Origin: Capnocytophaga periodontitidis
GTDB taxonomy: Bacteria > Bacteroidota > Bacteroidia > Flavobacteriales > Flavobacteriaceae
DNA: 64,000 bases
Assembly (NCBI RefSeq): GCF_016126015.1
Contig: NZ_JAEFDB010000001.1
Coordinates: 786,716 to 850,715 of the forward strand
Reading direction: 5' to 3'
Shown: positions 60,209-64,000 of the stretch, in pieces
How positions within the stretch are numbered: position 1 is the stretch's first letter
Layout: every line of letters starts with the position of its first letter
Made by a program: the position numbers and the translations under genes
The notes under the pieces: generated by a model
Told to the model about the DNA's origin: nothing
Database searches by the model: none
What the model saw: the letters and a program-made list of their open reading frames with translations, nothing else

Positions 60209-60836
60209 AGAATTTTGGCAGTTCCCAATGGTATTTTACCGATAGCAATCGCACAGCAATTACTACCATTATAGTGATGAATACAACTAAGTTGTGATTG
60301 ACAAAATCATCGATAAGAAAATAGACTGTACCTCCTGCAATACAAGCGGTTGCATAAATTTCTTTATGAAAGAGGGCGGGTAATTTGTTAGCTAATATAT
60401 CTCGTATCACTCCTCCAAAACTACCTGTCATTGTACCTAAAATAATAGCGATGGTAGGCGATAAGCCAAAACGCAGGGCTTTTTCTATACCAATGATAGT
60501 GAAGACCCCCAACCCAATGGTATCAAACAACATCAGCGATTTGCTCCAGTGCTCTGAAAACTGTTTTTTGAAGAGAATGGTAATCACTACACTAATGACA
60601 ATCATCAATATATAAGTGAGGTTATTCATCCAAAATACGGGTACACTGCCTATCATAATATCGCGGAGTGTTCCCCCTCCTACTCCTGTTACAAAGGCTA
60701 AGATGAGCATTCCAAAGATATCCATACGGCGTTCTAAGCCCAGCAATACGCCCGAAACACCAAAAACAGTCGTTCCGATTAAATCCCAGAGATAAATCTG
60801 GTCGATTTGTGATAAAAATTGAATCAAATCATCCAT
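60207..60836 (-). CDS. TRIC-type cation channel family protein (YadS/UPF0126)
   Basis: 209 residues with about seven membrane helices in an inverted repeat. The two conserved signature segments are FVTGVGGGTLRDIMIG (about 49-64) and TMTGSFGGVIRDILANK (about 135-151), typical of this family, whose bacterial members form trimeric K+ or small-solute channels, some glycine-related. It begins 1 bp before the unknown lipoprotein's stop codon region, with the lipoprotein gene immediately upstream. Physiological substrate unknown. Confidence 0.88.
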   Translation of the reverse strand: MDDLIQFLSQIDQIYLWDLIGTTVFGVSGVLLGLERRMDIFGMLILAFVTGVGGGTLRDIMIGSVPVFWMNNLTYILMIVISVVITILFKKQFSEHWSKSLMLFDTIGLGVFTIIGIEKALRFGLSPTIAIILGTMTGSFGGVIRDILANKLPALFHKEIYATACIAGGTVYFLIDDFVNHNLVVFITIMVVIAVRLLSVKYHWELPKF

Positions 60837-60837
60837 T

Positions 60838-61491
60838 TTAATGCCAAATTTGAGTAAGTTTCCAAGTGTTTCCTATAGGAATAAAGACGAGTGTTATTGA
60901 TTTTTCAGTGTTTTCACACAACACACTATCAGGATAATAACTAAAGTTATATGTTTGTAATTCGTTGAACTCATCGGTAAGGAGTTCTTCTTCGGTAAGA
61001 AGTACACTGCCGTCATTCTGCCTCAATAAGCGCAAGAGCGGTTCAGCTAAGTGCTGCTGCCTAAAAGCCATATCAGTAGTGAATTGCTTAAAAAAATCGG
61101 GGAATTGCTTTTGCTGAGTTTTTGTTTGCTCAGTTAGTTTTTTCATTTCGGCATAAGGTAATAGCATAGCTTTTTTTTGTTCCCAAAACACCTGTTTACA
61201 ATCATCTTTTGGCACTGCAAAAGTATAGAGATGTACATCGGTATACGACAATTTGTTGAGTAGTTGCAAACGATAATAGGTTTTATTATCTCTTTGCACA
61301 CTATCCTGCACCCAATAAGTGGGATTGTTCCCTGCAAGGGTTTCTAATTGCTTTATTTTAGCTTTTACTTCTGCTAATTCGGCAACTGTTTGCTTTGCAA
61401 TATCGGCATTGCAAGATTTTTTGAAGCCTATAACGGAGTTATCGCAGGAAAAAAGCAGTAGAGATAGGGTAATTGTTAAAAGGATTTTCAT
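60838..61491 (-). CDS. Unknown lipoprotein
   Basis: 217 residues. Lipobox LLFSC (Cys16) after a short signal. The mature part is mostly helical near the N-terminus (AKQTVAELAEVKAKIKQLETL) and mixed later, with paired cysteines (DDCKQVF and VLCENTEK). No recognised family. Its start overlaps the previous gene's stop by 4 bp, suggesting a linked pair with the 208-residue gene, and the TRIC-type gene follows after 1 bp. Confidence 0.6.
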   Translation of the reverse strand: MKILLTITLSLLLFSCDNSVIGFKKSCNADIAKQTVAELAEVKAKIKQLETLAGNNPTYWVQDSVQRDNKTYYRLQLLNKLSYTDVHLYTFAVPKDDCKQVFWEQKKAMLLPYAEMKKLTEQTKTQQKQFPDFFKQFTTDMAFRQQHLAEPLLRLLRQNDGSVLLTEEELLTDEFNELQTYNFSYYPDSVLCENTEKSITLVFIPIGNTWKLTQIWH

Positions 61492-62114
61492 CTTTCAGAT
61501 ATTACTTTTACTTTATAATCCAACTTATCTACATTTATGTTTTCAGGAATTATAGGCAAAGTATCCATCTTTTCAAAAAACAATTCATAGCCACACTTAC
61601 TCTCAAAAATATCAGGCTCATTTACATCTAAAAAGCCTAATACTTTTACCCCATAATTACCTGCTGGAATATCAAATCTATCTCCTGTATCTCTATTTAG
61701 TTCTCCTCCTTCTACATTAGGTTGAGGATTTAGACTTTTTTCTGTAGCAAAATCGGAATAATTACTTTCATAATCCCAATTCATTATCATAAAGATATCT
61801 TCCACAGCTAATCTTCCGCTTTTTACTTGTAGAGGTAATGAGACTTCTTTTTTAAAAACTACCCATTCGGTAGGAATTTCACTTTTGGTAGTTGTGTTTA
61901 TGAGTATTTCATAATCAAAAGGCTCTATATTATAGATAGGTAATAATATTCCTCGTTGGATACTTTCCTCACCTATAGTAGGATTATTGATGAAGTATTT
62001 CAGTAAATCGTCATCTTCTATTCCTTTTTCGAGTAGGAACTCTTGTAGTACTACTGGATCGAAGAGTACAAACCCAGGGAATTCTAACATTAATTCTGTT
62101 TTATAGTGTACCAT
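61488..62114 (-). CDS. Unknown soluble protein (208 aa)
   Basis: 208 residues, no signal peptide. Acidic, beta-rich (LMLEFPGFVLFDPVVLQEFL; FDIPAGNYGVKVLGFLD; CGYELFFEKMDTLP). The general layout is reminiscent of ComJ-type nuclease inhibitors or small immunity proteins, but I do not recognise the family with confidence. It overlaps the unknown lipoprotein gene by 4 bp and lies 35 bp after mtaB. Confidence 0.5.
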   Translation of the reverse strand: MVHYKTELMLEFPGFVLFDPVVLQEFLLEKGIEDDDLLKYFINNPTIGEESIQRGILLPIYNIEPFDYEILINTTTKSEIPTEWVVFKKEVSLPLQVKSGRLAVEDIFMIMNWDYESNYSDFATEKSLNPQPNVEGGELNRDTGDRFDIPAGNYGVKVLGFLDVNEPDIFESKCGYELFFEKMDTLPIIPENINVDKLDYKVKVISER

Positions 62115-62149
62115 TGTTGTTTTATTATTTCTAATTTTCTTTGTTCTAC

Positions 62150-63457
62150 TTATACAAACTCAAAGCGCACCATTCCGTCTACATCTATTTTGGTAAGTTT
62201 TACTTTGTGGAGGGTATTCACTAAAGCAGGATCCCAAGGAGCTTTTACTTTTACATAATTCTCGGTAAACCCGTGAATATATCCCTGCTTGTTGTCGCTC
62301 TCGAAAAGGACTGTTTTTTCTTTACCTAACTGACTCTCATAAAAAGCATTACGTTTCTTAGCTGACAATCCGCGTAACATTTTGCTGCGTTTAGCACGTA
62401 CTGCATCGGGGACTACACCATCCATAAGTACTGCTTCGGTATTGTCACGTTCGGAATAAGTAAATACGTGCAAGTAAGAAATATCTAATTCGTTTAGAAA
62501 ATGATAAGTTTCTAAGAAATGTTCATCTGTTTCGCCAGGGAAACCTACAATCACATCTACCCCGATGCAAGCATCAGGCATCACTTCACGTATTTTGGTT
62601 ACCCTACTTACATAGAGTTCGCGCAAATAGCGGCGCTTCATTTTTTTTAATATATCGTTACTACCACTTTGTAATGGAATGTGAAAGTGAGGTACAAAAC
62701 TTTTAGACTGTGCTATGAAGTCGATAGTTTCGTCTTTGATAAGATTGGGTTCAATAGAGGAAATGCGCAGGCGTTCGATACCTTCGACCTTATCAAGAGC
62801 CTGCACTAATTCTAAAAAGGTATGTTCGTGTTTTTTATTACCAAATTCTCCTTTGCCGTAATCGCCTATATTCACACCCGTAAGCACAATTTCTTTGATA
62901 CCTTTGTCGGATATTTTTTTAGCGTTGTTCAATATATTTTCGATGGTATCACTTCGCGAAATACCACGTGCCATTGGGATAGTGCAATAAGTGCACTTAT
63001 AATCGCAACCGTCCTGCACCTTCAAAAAAGCACGTGTACGGTCACCAATAGAATAACTTCCGACATAGAAATCAGTTTCGGAAATTTCGCAGGAGTGCAC
63101 GATGCCCTCGTTGTTTTTGGTGAGGTCATCAATATATTGAGTGATATTGAACTTTTCTTTGGCACCTAATACCAAATCAACTCCATCTACTGAAGCGAGT
63201 TCTTCTGGTTTTAATTGAGCATAACAACCTACTGCCGCCAAGAATGCCTTAGGGTTTGTTTTCAGTGCTTTGCGTACAATTTGTTTGAACTGTTTGTCGG
63301 CATTTTCGGTAACCGAGCAGGTGTTAATCACATATATATCAGCAGGGTCGTCGAAATCAACACGAATATAGCCATCTTCTTCAAAGCTACGTGCAATAGT
63401 AGAAGTTTCGGCAAAGTTGAGTTTGCAACCCAAAGTATAGAATGCTACTTTTTTCAT
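62150..63457 (-). CDS. mtaB: tRNA t6A37 methylthiotransferase MtaB
   Basis: 435 residues. N-terminal methylthiotransferase domain with three cysteines (YTLGCKLNFAETS, INTCSVTENAD, AAVGCYAQL), radical-SAM cluster motif QDGCDYKCTYCTIPMARG (about 149-166; C-x3-C-x2-C), and a C-terminal TRAM domain (about 370-434). It turns t6A into ms2t6A at position 37 of ANN-reading tRNAs. KLNFAET and the lack of MiaB features favour MtaB over MiaB or RimO. It lies 21 bp after the 120-residue gene. Confidence 0.93.
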   Translation of the reverse strand: MKKVAFYTLGCKLNFAETSTIARSFEEDGYIRVDFDDPADIYVINTCSVTENADKQFKQIVRKALKTNPKAFLAAVGCYAQLKPEELASVDGVDLVLGAKEKFNITQYIDDLTKNNEGIVHSCEISETDFYVGSYSIGDRTRAFLKVQDGCDYKCTYCTIPMARGISRSDTIENILNNAKKISDKGIKEIVLTGVNIGDYGKGEFGNKKHEHTFLELVQALDKVEGIERLRISSIEPNLIKDETIDFIAQSKSFVPHFHIPLQSGSNDILKKMKRRYLRELYVSRVTKIREVMPDACIGVDVIVGFPGETDEHFLETYHFLNELDISYLHVFTYSERDNTEAVLMDGVVPDAVRAKRSKMLRGLSAKKRNAFYESQLGKEKTVLFESDNKQGYIHGFTENYVKVKAPWDPALVNTLHKVKLTKIDVDGMVRFEFV

Positions 63458-63478
63458 TTAGTTGTTAGCGTTTAGTCA

Positions 63479-63841
63479 TTAGTCGTTAGAAAAAAAGTCT
63501 CTATCCAAAAAGTATTGGACAATGGCTTTTTTCATCAGTATGGTTTGTTCTCCAGGTTTGAGAGCGGGGAGCTCTTGTACTAAACTATAATGAGGCCAAC
63601 CATCAGGGTCAGTAAATTCATATTTATAATAACCAAAGGGTTCAAGGAGTTTACAAATAGCGATGTGCATTAGGTCTACTTTTTCATCTTTGGCGTAAGG
63701 GCGACCTATTTGTCCGAGTTCTTGTACTCCAATAAGATAGATGATACCATCGACATTCAGAGTTTCACCCTCTGTAAAAGTATCGGAGAGGCGTTGCACA
63801 ATTTCCTCCCAACGGGCTTTTAGCAGCTCGTGTTCCGTCAT
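63479..63841 (-). CDS. Conserved protein of unknown function (120 aa)
   Basis: 120 residues, no signal peptide, acidic. Characteristic stretches are VDGIIYLIGVQELGQI, DLMHIAICKLLEPFGYYKYE and DPDGWPHYSLVQELPAL. Short proteins of this kind are common in Bacteroidota, with no known function that I can name. It lies 21 bp upstream of mtaB and probably shares its transcript. A TACCTTTG element lies at 63863-63870 on the minus strand, without a well-placed TTG. Confidence 0.65.
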   Translation of the reverse strand: MTEHELLKARWEEIVQRLSDTFTEGETLNVDGIIYLIGVQELGQIGRPYAKDEKVDLMHIAICKLLEPFGYYKYEFTDPDGWPHYSLVQELPALKPGEQTILMKKAIVQYFLDRDFFSND

Positions 63842-63877
63842 AATAAAAAATCATTTTGGCGGCAAAGGTACAAAATA

Positions 63878-63944
63878 ATTACGAATTACGAATTACGAAA
63901 TACAAATTACGAAATACAAATTACGAAATACAAATTACGAAATA
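63878..63944 (+). repeat. Short tandem repeats, unit TACAAATTACGAAA
   Basis: Three exact 14-bp copies at 63901, 63915 and 63929, preceded by shorter ACGAATT copies. AT-rich, upstream of the 120-residue gene. Confidence 0.85.
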
Positions 63945-63950
63945 ATAACA

Positions 63951-63978
63951 AGAGAGCTACTCTGGTGAATAGCTCTCT
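63951..63978. terminator. Hairpin, probable terminator of a gene beyond the right edge
   Basis: AGAGAGCTA/TAGCTCTCT with a 10-nt loop. Weak T-rich tails on both strands, so the gene served is not certain. Confidence 0.55.
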
Positions 63979-64000
63979 CATTATTTTGTTAATTTGCTTT

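Noticed and set aside
63878..63944. Possible CRISPR-like array
   Set aside because: Units are 14 bp with no spacers, AT-rich, and no cas genes are near.

Overview
The window is chromosomal DNA of a low-GC member of the Bacteroidota, most likely a flavobacterium close to Capnocytophaga. The evidence is a SusC/SusD pair with a divergent hybrid two-component regulator, many promoters of the Bacteroidota type (TTG, 19-20 nt, TAnnTTTG), few Shine-Dalgarno sequences, Flavobacteria-type housekeeping genes and outer-surface lipoproteins. The genus is an inference from overall gene character, not from a marker gene.

Layout. 1-10.1 kb: a SusD (cut by the window edge) and SusC glycan-uptake pair on the minus strand, a divergent hybrid sensor/AraC regulator, and a collagen-like/BspA-like lipoprotein. 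10.2-19.1 kb: an ABC ATPase, then a tight housekeeping run (GNAT, TrmH-like methyltransferase, secreted tyrosine phosphatase, Nif3, coiled-coil protein), RsfS-FtsH, a polyprenyl synthase, a DUF2892 protein and YbeY. 19.1-26.5 kb (minus): six closely packed genes (phosphoesterase, RfbA, two DKNYY-type paralogues, RadA, flippase) behind one promoter. 26.6-32.3 kb: a GH6 cellulase-family lipoprotein, VanX-type dipeptidase, malate dehydrogenase, BioD, ArgS and tRNA-Gly/tRNA-Leu.

32.3-42.4 kb: an integrated element of about 10 kb, the most unusual part of the window. It is inserted in the 3' end of tRNA-Leu(TAA), bounded by 23-bp direct repeats, with tandem 11-bp integrase-arm-like repeats (TTAGCCGAAAA) just inside both ends. 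It carries a tyrosine integrase, a terminase-small-subunit-like gene, a helix-turn-helix protein, a phage structural-type gene split by one in-frame amber codon, an Xre-type repressor facing away from an early operon across two inverted 19-bp operator-like sites, a phage/plasmid-type replication initiator and several unknown genes. I see no large terminase, portal, capsid or lysis gene. This composition suits a phage satellite (PICI-like) or a pared-down prophage.

42.4-64 kb: chromosome resumes with the displaced tRNA terminator, an orphan antitoxin-like gene with a broken toxin remnant, proline dehydrogenase, Prs, ribosomal protein L25, a Nudix hydrolase with a prenyl synthase, an RND/MMPL exporter and NDH-2. 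Then come an eroded methylmalonyl-CoA mutase pair, an acyl-CoA synthetase, TrmD, ClpX-ClpP-trigger factor, a TRIC-type channel, MtaB and unknown genes.

Many gene starts were moved downstream of the longest possible reading frame because a promoter of the Bacteroidota type lies on or after the longer start.
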